Shown piece after piece: positions 1 through 9,458 of a DNA stretch of 64,000 nucleotides. Both the position numbers and the translations under genes were made by a program. Under the pieces are notes generated by a model. The model was not told the origin of the DNA. It worked only from the letters and a program-made list of their open reading frames with translations, and searched no databases. Every line of letters starts with the position of its first letter. The first letter of the stretch is position 1. The stretch is taken from positions 1 to 64,000 of the forward strand of contig QBZZ01000009.1 of NCBI GenBank assembly GCA_003282145.1, written 5' to 3'. Origin of the DNA: SAR116 cluster bacterium AG-337-N21. GTDB lineage: Bacteria; Pseudomonadota; Alphaproteobacteria; Puniceispirillales; Marisalimonadaceae.

Positions 1-65
1 TTCAAAAATTTTCTAAACTTTAAACTAAATAAATTTAAAATTCAACATTTTAAATATGATATCAA

Positions 66-1406
66 TCAATTCGGTATAAGTGGAGACCAAGCAGGGTCTG
101 AACCATCACTAGGCGTGATAACTCTTGTTTCTCTAAAACCAGTAATATCAATTTTATATAAATTTACATTAGAACTTTTCCCATCATCAATGGGGGCCTC
201 TTGTTTAAAATACATTAAAACTCTTCCATTAGGTGCCCAAGTAGGACCTTCAACTAAATAGCCTTCAGCTAACAGTCTTTCTCCTGATCCATCTGGTGAC
301 ATTACACCAATGTAGAATTTATTCTTAAGCATTTTCGTAAATGCAATTAATTCTCCTTTTGGTGCCCATACTGGTGTTGCGTATCTACCTTTTCCAAAAG
401 AAATTCTTTTAACATTTCTTCCATTGTCATCCATTATGTATATTTGTTGTGAACCACCACGATCAGAGTTAAAAATAATTTTTTTACCATTAGGTGAAAA
501 ACTTGGTGATGTATCTATAGAAGAACTGTTTGTAAGCCTAATTACTTCTTGATTGTTTAAATTCATAGTGTAGATGTCTGTAACACCTTTTTCTGCTAAA
601 CTCATTATTATTTTGTCACCAAATGGAGAAAATCTCGGAGCAAAGGTCATACCAGGGAATGAGCCTAATAATTCTTGTTCCCCTGTTTCTAAATTAAAAA
701 TATATACTCTTGGTTCATTTTTAAAATATGCTAAATATGTTATTTCTTGCGTTGTTGGAGAAAATCTAGGAGTTAAAACTAAAAAACTTCCATCTGTTAA
801 GTATTGATGATTTTCACCATCTTGATCCATTATAGCAAGTCTTTTTAAGCGTTTATTTTGAGGGCCAGACTCTGCAACATAAACTATTCTTGTATCAAAA
901 TAACCACTATCACCCGACAATCTCTCAAAGATTTCATCAGAAATTATATGAGCAACTCTTCGCCAAGCTTGAGCGTCAACACTTAATCTTAATCCTATAA
1001 GATCAGTTTCAGCAATAATATCCCATAATCTAAATTCCACTTCAATCTGTTGTTCATTAATACTTTTAACTGATCCTGTAACTAATGCTTTAATTCCTAA
1101 AGGTGTCCAATCTGTGAAATTTGGTCTGACCGAGGGACTTGTCGGAGGGGCTATAAAAGCTGCACTTTCAACTGCTTTAAATTGACCAGATCCAACTAAA
1201 TTATTTGATATTACTTCAGCAATTTGTCTACCAATTTCATTTGCCTTGCCCTTTTCTCCAGTAAAGTCAGCAATGGCTATTGGTAAAGGTTCAACCTGGC
1301 CTGAATTAATTTTTATTCTAATATCATCAGCAAGGAGATTAGAAATAAAAAAAGAATAAATTAAGATTAAAACCTTAAAAAATGATAAATTTAAATAATT
1401 AGACAA
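66..1406 (-). CDS. tolB: Tol-Pal system beta-propeller protein TolB
   Basis: Periplasmic component of the Tol-Pal envelope complex, which binds Pal and links the inner-membrane TolQRA machine to the outer membrane and peptidoglycan. Residues 1-26 form a Sec signal peptide (hydrophobic stretch ending NLLA before DD). A TolB N-terminal domain (about 30-150) follows, then PD40/WD40-like propeller repeats from about 190 to 440, with recurring FSPNGKKI-type blades. Length (446 aa) is normal. The start is a TTG, supported by a GGGG Shine-Dalgarno at 1412-1415 five bases upstream and by the signal peptide beginning exactly there. It is last of the tolQRAB run. pal would be expected next but lies outside the window. 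Confidence 0.97.
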   Translation of the reverse strand: MSNYLNLSFFKVLILIYSFFISNLLADDIRIKINSGQVEPLPIAIADFTGEKGKANEIGRQIAEVISNNLVGSGQFKAVESAAFIAPPTSPSVRPNFTDWTPLGIKALVTGSVKSINEQQIEVEFRLWDIIAETDLIGLRLSVDAQAWRRVAHIISDEIFERLSGDSGYFDTRIVYVAESGPQNKRLKRLAIMDQDGENHQYLTDGSFLVLTPRFSPTTQEITYLAYFKNEPRVYIFNLETGEQELLGSFPGMTFAPRFSPFGDKIIMSLAEKGVTDIYTMNLNNQEVIRLTNSSSIDTSPSFSPNGKKIIFNSDRGGSQQIYIMDDNGRNVKRISFGKGRYATPVWAPKGELIAFTKMLKNKFYIGVMSPDGSGERLLAEGYLVEGPTWAPNGRVLMYFKQEAPIDDGKSSNVNLYKIDITGFRETRVITPSDGSDPAWSPLIPN

Positions 1407-1481
1407 ATTAACCCCAAAACGTTTTTATAATTTTTAATTACTTTATGAGGCAGGATTATGGCAACTGTTAAATTATTTTAA

Positions 1482-2363
1482 TTAGTAATTACTTATAAAC
1501 GATGTGTCGAAATCAAATAAAAAATTTTCAAATTTCTTTTCTTTTCCTTTTGGCAAAGGCAATGGAGAACTATCCAAAACTGCTCTCCTAGCAGTATCAG
1601 CAGTTGCACGATAAAATTTATCTTTTTGATATAAATTTTTGTCATAAATTTTAACACTTTTGATACCTCCGTCAATATTAGTGCTAATTTTTAACGTTAT
1701 AATCATTTTAACTTCACTCGCAGCATAAGAAACATTCCAATATTTTGTAACATGATTTTGAATTTTATTAATGTCCGTAACACTTAATTTTATTTCAGTT
1801 TGTTGTACTTGCCTGTTTGAATTACCTGCGATTTTTTTAATTTTTTTTAATATTTCAGTGTTGTTATGTTTTTTCTTCACTTTTTTACTATTTTCGACCT
1901 TTTCTTTAGGCTTTGTAAGGGTGTTTAGAATACCCTTTGCTAAATTTTCTTTTTGTTTATTCTTTATTTTTTCTGGTTTTTTTTCTACTTTAGGTGGTAA
2001 AACTTTTTTAACTTTTTTTTTCTTTAGTTCTGGTTTTTTTTTAATTAATTCTGCAATTTCTCTAATTTCATTTTTCTTTTTTAACTCTGCATTCTTTTTT
2101 TCAACCATTTTTTTACTTGGTGCTGGCGGCGGCGGCGGTTTTTTTTTAACTTTTTCTTTCTTTGTTACTTTTTTAATTTCTTTTACTTCTTCAACTTTAG
2201 TTTTTCCTAACTTAAGAGACGTTTTGGAACTAATAGGAGTATCTTCAACAATATCGATAGGTGACTCAATAGGCTCTTTAATTTTAAAAGAGGGTAAGCC
2301 ATAATAAGCAAAAATAATAAAAAAGACATGAAGCCCTATAGAGATAAAAGTTGACTTAAACAT
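1482..2363 (-). CDS. tolA: Cell envelope integrity protein TolA
   Basis: Inner-membrane-anchored bridge of the Tol-Pal complex. One N-terminal transmembrane helix (about 4-23) is followed by a very lysine-rich, proline-containing periplasmic region (a five-proline run near residue 78) predicted to be extended or coiled coil, and a C-terminal TonB/TolA-like domain (about 195-293). The linker composition is extreme, with long A/T homopolymer tracts in the DNA, but the frame stays open. It starts four bases after tolR, consistent with co-transcription. Assignment rests on architecture and operon position, because the linker itself carries little family signal. Confidence 0.92.
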   Translation of the reverse strand: MFKSTFISIGLHVFFIIFAYYGLPSFKIKEPIESPIDIVEDTPISSKTSLKLGKTKVEEVKEIKKVTKKEKVKKKPPPPPAPSKKMVEKKNAELKKKNEIREIAELIKKKPELKKKKVKKVLPPKVEKKPEKIKNKQKENLAKGILNTLTKPKEKVENSKKVKKKHNNTEILKKIKKIAGNSNRQVQQTEIKLSVTDINKIQNHVTKYWNVSYAASEVKMIITLKISTNIDGGIKSVKIYDKNLYQKDKFYRATADTARRAVLDSSPLPLPKGKEKKFENFLFDFDTSFISNY

Positions 2364-2367
2364 TGTC

Positions 2368-2793
2368 TCAACTTTCTTTTAACTTAGCTACTAACGCAAC
2401 CTTCTTAAAACCAGATCTTTTTATTTTAGCTATTGTATCTAGAACTATTCCATATGGTACATTTTTGTCACCTCTAACATAAATTCTAAGGTTTTTATTT
2501 CCTTCAGAAATGGCCTTTAGACGAGGTAAAAGATTAAGAGCATCAATAGATCTTTCCTGTATATATAAATCACCATTTTGTTTTATGCTAACCACAATTG
2601 GATCACCTTTTGAATTTAATTGAGCTGCCTTTGTTTTTGGAAGATCTACTGAAACACCTACAGTCAATAAAGGGGCAGTAATCATGAAAACAATCAACAA
2701 AACTAGCATAACGTCAACAAAGGGGGTAACATTAATCTGGCTTATTGTTTTATTTTTATTATTTTTATTTTTAATTAGGATCCGATTATACAT
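2368..2793 (-). CDS. tolR: Biopolymer transport protein TolR (ExbD family)
   Basis: Proton-channel partner of TolQ. A short cytoplasmic N terminus precedes a single transmembrane helix (about 24-44) containing the conserved proton-relay aspartate (D27, in the motif NVTPFVDVMLVLLIVF), followed by a periplasmic ExbD/TolR domain to residue 141. It directly abuts tolQ with no spacer and precedes tolA by four bases, so translational coupling is likely. The length is typical. Confidence 0.97.
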   Translation of the reverse strand: MYNRILIKNKNNKNKTISQINVTPFVDVMLVLLIVFMITAPLLTVGVSVDLPKTKAAQLNSKGDPIVVSIKQNGDLYIQERSIDALNLLPRLKAISEGNKNLRIYVRGDKNVPYGIVLDTIAKIKRSGFKKVALVAKLKES

Positions 2794-3507
2794 TTAGTTT
2801 TCTTCAACCTGCCGTTGCAAAACTGATGAAAATTCTATTGAGAAATATTCAAGATTGTTTGACAATTTTTCTAAATCATTAGAAAACTTGTTATATGCAG
2901 CAACTGCTGGAATAGCAGCTAACAAACCTAATGCGGTTGCAAATAAAGCCTCAGCTATGCCTGGTGCAACAACCGCAAGACTCGTGTTGTTACTAATAGC
3001 TATTGATTGAAACGCATTAACTATACCCCAAACTGTCCCCAACAAACCTATAAAAGGTGCTACAGACCCTATTGAGCCAAGAAAACTCATGCCTTTTTCT
3101 AATTTTTCAATTTCTTTACTTATAGAAATGTGCATAGAATTATTAATTCTTTGAAATATTTCGTTAAGTTTATTTGTAGATAAAGAATGCTTTGTACTTA
3201 CTCTATTAAACTCTCTCATGCCAGTTACAAAAACTCTTGCTTGAGCACTGTTAATATTTTCAGAATATTCTTGATACAAATTGTCTAAATTAACACCAGA
3301 CCAAAAAACATCCTCAAATTCCATAGAAAATTTTTTCTCCTTTCTTATAGTATTGGACTTATTAATAATAATAGTCCAACACCATATGGAAGCAAAAATA
3401 AGAAGAAACATTACTCCTTTAACAAAAGGGTCTGCTTGAAAAAAAAGACCTAATATAGTCAAATCAGGCCCGCTTGAAATAACCTCTGTCTTAACTTCTG
3501 AATTCAT
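2794..3507 (-). CDS. tolQ: Tol-Pal system proton channel TolQ
   Basis: MotA/TolQ/ExbB-family inner-membrane channel that, with TolR, uses the proton-motive force to energise TolA. Three hydrophobic segments are visible (about 30-50, 145-165 and 178-200), with the conserved GLLGTVWGIVNAF region in the second. The length of 237 aa is normal. It is the first tol gene after ybgC and shares no spacer with tolR. Confidence 0.97.
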   Translation of the reverse strand: MNSEVKTEVISSGPDLTILGLFFQADPFVKGVMFLLIFASIWCWTIIINKSNTIRKEKKFSMEFEDVFWSGVNLDNLYQEYSENINSAQARVFVTGMREFNRVSTKHSLSTNKLNEIFQRINNSMHISISKEIEKLEKGMSFLGSIGSVAPFIGLLGTVWGIVNAFQSIAISNNTSLAVVAPGIAEALFATALGLLAAIPAVAAYNKFSNDLEKLSNNLEYFSIEFSSVLQRQVEEN

Positions 3508-3523
3508 TTTTTAACCTTTAAAG

Positions 3524-3988
3524 TTACTGTGAATTATTTTGAAAAAAAGGATTTTTCAAAACCTTATTAATACGCCTTACTTTAAAGCTACTACTCATAG
3601 CTACTATTTGGATAATTCCACTGACTAACAACTCTTTTGTTTTATTCATATCACAGTACCTGTATGCTAACTGTTCTATAGTTATACTAGAGTTTTTGGC
3701 ATATTTAAGGCATGTTTCTACTAGTAATGTATCATTAAGAATGGCTGGTTTGAACCATTTAACATCAGCCTTTCTTACAACTAAAATAATATCATGATTT
3801 TTTTTTAAGTTTATTTGATCTATTTTTAATAAATTTAGGAGAGAAGTACGCGCCCTTTCAAAATATTTTAAATAGTTTGTATGATAAACAATCTGACCTG
3901 CATCGGTGTCTTCAAAAAAAACTTTGATAATGTAATAATGTATATTATTTTTTATAATACCATCAAGATTTTGAAAATTTATTTCCAT
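3524..3988 (-). CDS. ybgC: Tol-Pal-associated acyl-CoA thioesterase YbgC
   Basis: Hot-dog-fold acyl-CoA thioesterase usually encoded at the head of tol operons. The 4HBT family signature FEDTDAGQIVYHTNYLKYFE spans residues 25-44 and includes the conserved aspartate and tyrosine/histidine. The length of 154 aa is slightly longer than usual because of an N-terminal extension of about 12 residues. It lies 16 bases upstream of tolQ and 20 bases downstream of ruvB, placing it between the ruv and tol genes as in many alphaproteobacteria. Confidence 0.93.
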   Translation of the reverse strand: MEINFQNLDGIIKNNIHYYIIKVFFEDTDAGQIVYHTNYLKYFERARTSLLNLLKIDQINLKKNHDIILVVRKADVKWFKPAILNDTLLVETCLKYAKNSSITIEQLAYRYCDMNKTKELLVSGIIQIVAMSSSFKVRRINKVLKNPFFQNNSQ

Positions 3989-4008
3989 TTAGCAAAAAAA
4001 TCCTAAAT

Positions 4009-5067
4009 TTATTTCTCATTCGAATTCATCATATCAGATTGTTCTACTGCATTTTGGGGGGGATTTAAGCCTAAATGTCTCCAACCTGAAGCAGAGACAA
4101 ATCTACCCCTTGAAGATCTTTGAATTAATCCACGTTGCAACAAATAAGGCTCAATTACTTCTTCAATCATATCTTTTTGTTCTGACAAAATTGCAGACAA
4201 AGTATCTAATCCTACTGGACCACCTTGGTATTTTTCAATAATAACATTTAAATATTTTCTATCAATTGCATCCAAACCAGATCTATCCACATCCAACTGT
4301 GTGAGGGCATTATCTGCAAAATTTTTATCTATTGTCTTACTTTTTGATATAGAAAAAATATCTCTAACTCTCCTTAGCAATCTTCCTGCTACTCTTGGAG
4401 TTCCTCTTGAACGTTTTGCAATCTCGTAAGCACCACTTTCTTCAAGATTTAATTGTAATTTTTCAGCTAATTTTAAAAGTATTTTTACTAAATCTTGAGA
4501 ATTATAAAACTCCATTCTTATTTGAATACCAAACCTATCTCTCAATGGTGTAGTTAATAAACCAGACCGAGTAGTTGCACCGACAAGAGTAAAGGGGGGT
4601 AAATCAATTTTAATAGTTCTTGCCGAAGGGCCTTCACCAATAATCAAATCTAACTGAAGGTCTTCCATAGCTGGATATAAGATTTCTTCAATATTTGGAG
4701 ATAAACGATGAATTTCATCTATAAATAAGACGTCTTTAGGTCTTAAATTTGTCAATAAAGCCGCTAGATCTCCAGCTTTATTTATAATAGGACCTGATGT
4801 AGACCTAAACCCAACCCCTAACTCAAATGATATTATTTGTGCTAATGTAGTCTTACCAAGGCCAGGAGGACCAAATAATAACGCATGATCCATAGGCTCC
4901 TGTCTTGAACTAGCTGCAGAAATAAAGGTAGATAAATTTTTTTGAACTTGAGGTTGACCAATGAATTCTTTCAGTTGCTTTGGCCTTAAGCTGAAATCAT
5001 TATTTTCTTTTTGCTCTACAGCCTCAAGGTGAACTAACCTATCATCCCCTTTTTGTTCATCCGTCAT
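4009..5067 (-). CDS. ruvB: Holliday junction branch migration helicase RuvB
   Basis: AAA+ motor of the RuvABC Holliday-junction resolvasome. Walker [10 protein letters not shown] is at residues 66-74, Walker B DEIH at about 117-120, the sensor/arginine-finger region GATTRSG near 165, and a winged-helix DNA-binding domain with [13 protein letters not shown] at the C terminus. The length of 352 aa is normal. Its ATG overlaps the ruvA stop codon by one base (TAATG), with the ruvA 3' end supplying a GGAGG Shine-Dalgarno, so translation of the two is coupled. Confidence 0.98.
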   Translation of the reverse strand: MTDEQKGDDRLVHLEAVEQKENNDFSLRPKQLKEFIGQPQVQKNLSTFISAASSRQEPMDHALLFGPPGLGKTTLAQIISFELGVGFRSTSGPIINKAGDLAALLTNLRPKDVLFIDEIHRLSPNIEEILYPAMEDLQLDLIIGEGPSARTIKIDLPPFTLVGATTRSGLLTTPLRDRFGIQIRMEFYNSQDLVKILLKLAEKLQLNLEESGAYEIAKRSRGTPRVAGRLLRRVRDIFSISKSKTIDKNFADNALTQLDVDRSGLDAIDRKYLNVIIEKYQGGPVGLDTLSAILSEQKDMIEEVIEPYLLQRGLIQRSSRGRFVSASGWRHLGLNPPQNAVEQSDMMNSNEK

Positions 5068-5744
5068 TATGATCCTCCTGATAGTTCCTTGAGAGCAATT
5101 GGTACTATTTGACTGACAGTGAAATTTTTAATTTTATTATTTAGACTAAAATCTTTTTTAATCCTCATTACAACTGAGAAAACATCACTCCTGGAATATC
5201 CCAAATTTACTAGTGCTGAAATAATATCTTCAACTTCAAGTGACAAATCACTTAAATCACTATTTATGTTATTATTTAACTTTTTTTTAAGTGTTATAGG
5301 AATTTTTTTACTAATAGAAATGTTTGATATATTATTATTTAAACTTGATACTTTTTCAACCAACTCTGAAGTTATCCTCCCTGCGACTTTGGGTCCAACA
5401 CCATCTGCTCTTGAAATCATAGCTTTATCTCCTGAGGAAATTGCTAAAATTAATTCTTCGACATTCAAAGTAGAAAGAATAGAAAGGGCTGCTCTTGGGC
5501 CAACTCCTTGAACAGTTTGTAACAATTTAAAAATATTTTGATCCTTTGACGATTCAAAACCATAAATAACTATTTTATCATCTCTAATTTGTAAATCAGT
5601 AAATAATGTCAATTTTGATCCAATTTCATCTAAAGAGGTAATTAATTTTGATGAGACGTTCAAAAGATATCCGACTCCATTAACTTCCAAGATAATCTCA
5701 GATTTACCTATTAGGGTTAACTTACCACTCAAAGAGGCTATCAT
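5067..5744 (-). CDS. ruvA: Holliday junction DNA-binding subunit RuvA
   Basis: Tetrameric junction-binding protein that loads RuvB. An N-terminal OB fold (1-62) is followed by tandem helix-hairpin-helix motifs ([12 protein letters not shown] and [11 protein letters not shown], about 75-125), a flexible linker, and a C-terminal UBA-like RuvB-interacting domain (about 170-225). At 225 aa it is slightly longer than E. coli RuvA (203 aa), mainly through the AT-rich linker. It lies between ruvC and ruvB. Confidence 0.97.
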   Translation of the reverse strand: MIASLSGKLTLIGKSEIILEVNGVGYLLNVSSKLITSLDEIGSKLTLFTDLQIRDDKIVIYGFESSKDQNIFKLLQTVQGVGPRAALSILSTLNVEELILAISSGDKAMISRADGVGPKVAGRITSELVEKVSSLNNNISNISISKKIPITLKKKLNNNINSDLSDLSLEVEDIISALVNLGYSRSDVFSVVMRIKKDFSLNNKIKNFTVSQIVPIALKELSGGS

Positions 5745-5774
5745 TTCAAACCTAAAAATTTGAATAATAATACA

Positions 5775-6323
5775 TTATACATTTTTTTCTTTCAATAAAG
5801 CTTTAGCGATTGCTGAATTTAAACCGTTGTGACTATCAGATGATTTAGAGTTTATTTTATCATAACCTATATGTTGAGCAGAAATAGCTATTGCTAATGC
5901 ATCTGCGCTATCTTCATTTTTTGGAATAGTGTTTAATAATTTTTCTATCATTGATTTAATTTGATCTTTTGAAGCTGAGCCATAACCTGTGATTGTTTTT
6001 TTTACTAGTTTAGGCGGTAGCTCTTTGATTTGAAGCCCTGCTTGGGCTAAAACTAATATTGAAACCCCTCTTGCCATGCCTAGCTTCAAACTTGAGCCAG
6101 TTCCGGGCCCAACAAATATCTGTTCTATAGCAGATAAATTTGGGTTATATTTTTTAACTATTACTGATAATTTATTCTCTAAAAAAAGAAGTCTTTCTCC
6201 AACTGAGGAAATAGATGGTGGGGATATCCTTCCATTATCAATATGAATTAATCTATTATTTTTAGATTCAATTATGCCCCAACCTGTATTTCTTAATCCT
6301 GGATCAATTCCAATTATGCGCAA
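5775..6323 (-). CDS. ruvC: Crossover junction endodeoxyribonuclease RuvC
   Basis: Resolves Holliday junctions by symmetric cleavage. The RNase H-like fold starts with IGIDPGLRNTGWG. The catalytic acidic residues are visible as D7, E67, D138 and D141 (in EDSADALAIA). The length of 182 aa is normal. It begins the ruvCAB gene set, 14 bases downstream of the yebC stop, in the conserved yebC-ruvC-ruvA-ruvB order. Confidence 0.98.
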   Translation of the reverse strand: MRIIGIDPGLRNTGWGIIESKNNRLIHIDNGRISPPSISSVGERLLFLENKLSVIVKKYNPNLSAIEQIFVGPGTGSSLKLGMARGVSILVLAQAGLQIKELPPKLVKKTITGYGSASKDQIKSMIEKLLNTIPKNEDSADALAIAISAQHIGYDKINSKSSDSHNGLNSAIAKALLKEKNV

Positions 6324-6337
6324 AGTTATAACCTTTT

Positions 6338-7084
6338 TTATAGATCAATTTTTTTTATAATTTCGTCATTAATTTCAAAATTACCATAAACTCCTTGAAC
6401 ATCTTCACAATTGTCGAGTGTATCTAAAAGCTTTAAAATTGAAGTGGCTTTTCTTTCATCATCAATTTGAACATTACTTTCAGGATACCATATCAATTCC
6501 GCCTGATCAGGGACCCCCAAAATATTTTCGAGTTTTTCACGAACATTATTAAACTCATTAACAGTAGTAATTATTTCATAATTATTTTCGTCTGCTTTGA
6601 CATCGTCAGCTCCAACTTCGATGGCAATATCAAAAATTTCATCTTCACTCATTATATTTTGCTTATATACAATTTGACCAACATTATTAAACATAAAAGA
6701 TACCGAACCAGTTTCACCTAAGTTACCTCCATATTTTGTAAAAGAAGATCTTACCTCAGCAGCAGTCCTGTTTCGATTATCTGTTAATGCATCTACAATT
6801 AAAGCAACCCCACCTGCAGCATATCCTTCATATCTTATCTCTTCTAAGTTGGAATTTTCTCCATCTTCGGCTTTTTTAATAACTCTTTGGATATTGTCTT
6901 TTGGCATATTTACAGCCCGACAAGCTGATAGTGCTGATCTTAATCTAGGGTTACTTGATGGATCCGTTCCACCTCGAACCGCTACTTGTAATTCTTTTGT
7001 AAGTCTTGCAAATTTTTTTGCTCTTCTGGCATCTTGAGCTCCCTTTCTATGCATAATATTTTTAAATTTTGAATGCCCAGCCAT
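6338..7084 (-). CDS. yebC: YebC/PmpR family translation/transcription factor
   Basis: Conserved TACO1/YebC family protein, recently associated with translation through difficult (proline-rich) sequences and earlier described as a transcriptional regulator. The signature start MAGHSKFKNIMHRKGAQD and the motif YEGYAAGGVALIV are intact. The length of 248 aa is normal. Position directly upstream of ruvC is conserved in bacteria. Which of the proposed molecular roles applies here cannot be read from the sequence. Confidence 0.96.
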   Translation of the reverse strand: MAGHSKFKNIMHRKGAQDARRAKKFARLTKELQVAVRGGTDPSSNPRLRSALSACRAVNMPKDNIQRVIKKAEDGENSNLEEIRYEGYAAGGVALIVDALTDNRNRTAAEVRSSFTKYGGNLGETGSVSFMFNNVGQIVYKQNIMSEDEIFDIAIEVGADDVKADENNYEIITTVNEFNNVREKLENILGVPDQAELIWYPESNVQIDDERKATSILKLLDTLDNCEDVQGVYGNFEINDEIIKKIDL

Positions 7085-7115
7085 TTAAAAGTTCCTAGTC
7101 TGTCCTTTAAAATAA

Positions 7116-7925
7116 TCACACTAAAATATTTTGTTCCAATTTGCCCCCTAACCTTAGAGGAATTATTGATTTACTCAAACCATTTGTATGAGTTTCTATA
7201 ACAACACCACAAAGAGTCGGTTCTCCAGATGAGACTTCAAGTCTAGATTTTTTTTCGTTAGGATACATAAACCTTGTAAGGGCGTCATTTTTATTCATAC
7301 CAATAATAGAATTATAATCACCGCTCATTCCAACGTCAGTTATGTAAGCAGTTCCATTTTCTAAAATTTGATGATCTGCAGTAGGCACATGAGTATGAGT
7401 ACCAACAACCGCGGAAACTTTGCCATCAAGCGCAAACCCAATAGCCATTTTTTCAGAAGATGCCTCACCGTGGACATCTATCAGAGAAAAATCAACATTT
7501 GATGTTAATTTGAGATGCTCAATTATTAGTGGTAATTTATCAAAAACAGGATCTGATCTAGACATAAATAAATTTGTCATAACATTAGCAACACCAATAG
7601 TACCAGCCTTTAATCTTACAATTGTCATACCTGAACCAGGTGTCCCTGCGATCATATTCATCGGCCGAAGTAATCTGTCAGATTTAGATATATATGAAAT
7701 TATCTCTCTTTTATCCCAAATATGGTTTCCAGTCGTCAAAACATCAGCACCTGCATTAAAAAAGTCATCGCAGATTGCGGGCGTTACTCCAAATCCACCA
7801 GCAGCGTTTTCTACATTAATTATAATAGCATCAAGTTTTAATTGTGTTTTAAATTCAGCTATTTTTTTTTGTGCTAAATTTCTTGCTTTTCTTCCTACAA
7901 TATCACCTAAAAATAAAACTTTCAT
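7116..7925 (-). CDS. YmdB-like metallophosphoesterase (TIGR00282 family)
   Basis: Calcineurin-like phosphoesterase of the family that includes B. subtilis YmdB, a cyclic-nucleotide phosphodiesterase. Metal-binding motifs are visible: GDIVG at the N terminus (D8), TTGNHIWDK near residue 65, IDVHGEASSEK near 150 and GTHTHVPTAD near 175. The length of 269 aa matches the family. It lies between fau and yebC on the same strand. The physiological substrate in alphaproteobacteria is not established. Confidence 0.9.
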   Translation of the reverse strand: MKVLFLGDIVGRKARNLAQKKIAEFKTQLKLDAIIINVENAAGGFGVTPAICDDFFNAGADVLTTGNHIWDKREIISYISKSDRLLRPMNMIAGTPGSGMTIVRLKAGTIGVANVMTNLFMSRSDPVFDKLPLIIEHLKLTSNVDFSLIDVHGEASSEKMAIGFALDGKVSAVVGTHTHVPTADHQILENGTAYITDVGMSGDYNSIIGMNKNDALTRFMYPNEKKSRLEVSSGEPTLCGVVIETHTNGLSKSIIPLRLGGKLEQNILV

Positions 7926-7946
7926 TATTTCCTTCTTTTAATAACG

Positions 7947-8537
7947 CTATGAAGATTTTCTAGATAAAAATTCATTTTCTGTGACTATGTAGTCCAAATT
8001 CATATCATGGTTTTCATAAGGTATTTTATCAATTTCTTGTTCACTATACGAAAGTCCAATTGTAATAAAAAATTTTTTTTCTTTTTGAAAGTGTTTTTTT
8101 AATTTAATTATAGACTTGTCATAATATCCCCCTCCATATCCAAGTCTGAAAAGTTTTCTATCAAACATTAACATTGGAACAATCATTATTTGAGGAAAAA
8201 TAATATTTTTGTCATACGTAGGTTCTAAATTTCCTAAAGAACCAATTTTTAATTTATCTTTAGGAGACCATTTTTTAAATAGCATAGATTTTTTAGCAAT
8301 ATCTACAACTGGCAAACTCATAACTATATGTCTGTCCTCAAAGTGCTTTACAAACTCAAAAGGTTCAATCTCATTGTTTATAGGGTGATATAAACATGCT
8401 GTTTTGATGTTACTATTATAAAAAAATATATCATCTAAACAATATTTAATTTGTTTGGCTAAGTTTGCTTTAGATACAAAATTTAATGTAATCTGGGATC
8501 TTTTATTTTTAGCTAAAATTCTAAGGTTTTTTTTCAT
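7947..8537 (-). CDS. fau: 5-formyltetrahydrofolate cyclo-ligase
   Basis: Converts 5-formyl-THF to 5,10-methenyl-THF with ATP. The C-terminal ATP-binding signature LGYGGGYYDKSI (about 132-143) is intact, and the N-terminal K/R-rich helix is typical. The length of 196 aa is normal. It lies immediately downstream of the putative 6S RNA and of zapA on the same strand, the arrangement zapA-ssrS-fau known from proteobacteria, in which fau is often read through from the 6S RNA promoter. Confidence 0.95.
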   Translation of the reverse strand: MKKNLRILAKNKRSQITLNFVSKANLAKQIKYCLDDIFFYNSNIKTACLYHPINNEIEPFEFVKHFEDRHIVMSLPVVDIAKKSMLFKKWSPKDKLKIGSLGNLEPTYDKNIIFPQIMIVPMLMFDRKLFRLGYGGGYYDKSIIKLKKHFQKEKKFFITIGLSYSEQEIDKIPYENHDMNLDYIVTENEFLSRKSS

Positions 8538-8559
8538 TTCTATGCTCAGCCAAAAATAC

Positions 8560-8690
8560 GAAAGCCAAATAGTCGTTGGATAAGTTATCCTATGTTGCCT
8601 GTTTAACAGGTGGGCGCCATATACTGAAACCAGGGTTACAGAAGAGACGGCTCCCGAAAGATACTTATGGCCCCAAGGATTAAAATTCCT
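8560..8690 (-). ncRNA. ssrS: 6S RNA (SsrS), approximate ends
   Basis: The gap between zapA and fau is the standard proteobacterial location of 6S RNA, which mimics an open promoter and sequesters sigma70 RNA polymerase. On the minus strand the segment is clearly richer in G+C than its surroundings and contains GGCGCCCACCTG, a 6S-like block. It can close into a long hairpin: ATAAGT (near 8668-8663) pairs with ACTTAT (near 8585-8580), flanked by TTGG/CCAA, around an inner CCTG..CAGG hairpin (near 8599-8611). Ends are not determined. The strand is inferred from synteny, since self-complementarity leaves the plus strand possible. Confidence 0.68.
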
Positions 8691-8719
8691 AACAAAAAAT
8701 TCAGCTTTCTAAGTATATT

Positions 8720-9040
8720 TTATTTATTTTCAAGTAACTTTGCAACTTTATTCATTCTATCAGTAGCTTTAGCTAACCAATCAATGAAATCTTCGATTTC
8801 AATTAAATTTAAACCATTATCAGAACTTGTTTTTTTATTTATAATTTTGTCAGCTAATATTAAAGAGGTCATAGCTAATAATCTTGTCTCACCTACCACG
8901 CCAGAAACTTTGGATAGATCTTCAATAACCTTATTTACTTCTTGAGAAGACTCAAAAAGTCTGTCTTCTTCCCCAGATTTACATGATACGGGATATTTTA
9001 TACCATTGATATTCACATTAACAGTAACTTTATTTGACAT
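8720..9040 (-). CDS. zapA: Cell division protein ZapA
   Basis: FtsZ-ring-stabilising protein. An N-terminal beta-strand region (KVTVNVNINGIKYPVSC) and C-terminal helix that forms the ZapA tetramer coiled coil are evident. The motif RLLAMTSLILADKI near residues 54-67 is family-typical. The length of 106 aa is normal. It is preceded 11 bases upstream by a small coiled-coil gene and followed by the 6S RNA and fau. Confidence 0.92.
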   Translation of the reverse strand: MSNKVTVNVNINGIKYPVSCKSGEEDRLFESSQEVNKVIEDLSKVSGVVGETRLLAMTSLILADKIINKKTSSDNGLNLIEIEDFIDWLAKATDRMNKVAKLLENK

Positions 9041-9051
9041 ATATCGCCTTA

Positions 9052-9297
9052 TTAATCTTTAGCATCTAATGCATGTTGATTATTGTCTAACTCAATTTTC
9101 AGATCATCCAAGTAACTTTCTGCATCAGTAAATTTCTTACTTGCTTCTCTTAAGTCTTTTTTTATTTCTTCAAGTTTAAGTTTGTTTGTAACATTTTCAG
9201 CAATGTTTTTTTCTAAAATTTTTATACTTTCTTCAAAATTTTTTTGTATAGTTTTTAATTCTTCGAATTTTGTCGTTTTTATATCATTATTTGTCAT
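9052..9297 (-). CDS. Small coiled-coil protein (DUF4164-like)
   Basis: A predicted 81-residue, almost entirely helical and charged protein with heptad-like spacing (FEELKTIQKNFEESIKILEK), predicted to be a coiled coil. A small coiled-coil gene of the DUF4164 type often precedes zapA in alphaproteobacteria, and position plus composition suggest this is one, possibly acting in division-ring assembly (inference). An upstream in-frame GTG at 9309 would add four residues (MILL). I prefer the ATG at 9297, though neither has a strong Shine-Dalgarno. Confidence 0.65.
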   Translation of the reverse strand: MTNNDIKTTKFEELKTIQKNFEESIKILEKNIAENVTNKLKLEEIKKDLREASKKFTDAESYLDDLKIELDNNQHALDAKD

Positions 9298-9458
9298 TAG
9301 TAAAATCACTTTAAAATTATTATTTCAATATATTAGATAAATTATTTAACAGTTCAAATTTTTAATAGATTAATTTTTATTGAATTTAATAACGTTTAAA
9401 TTTATAGGTAGTTAAAATTATAAAAAACATTATCACTAACTTCTAAAGGGTTTCAAAA

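Noticed and set aside
1840-2180. Possible frameshift at A/T homopolymer tracts in tolA
   Set aside because: The reading frame stays open from signal anchor to C-terminal domain, so no disruption is evident.
1771-2304. Long open frame on the plus strand
   Set aside because: It is the complement of the lysine-rich tolA linker; its F/S/L-rich product is a composition artefact.
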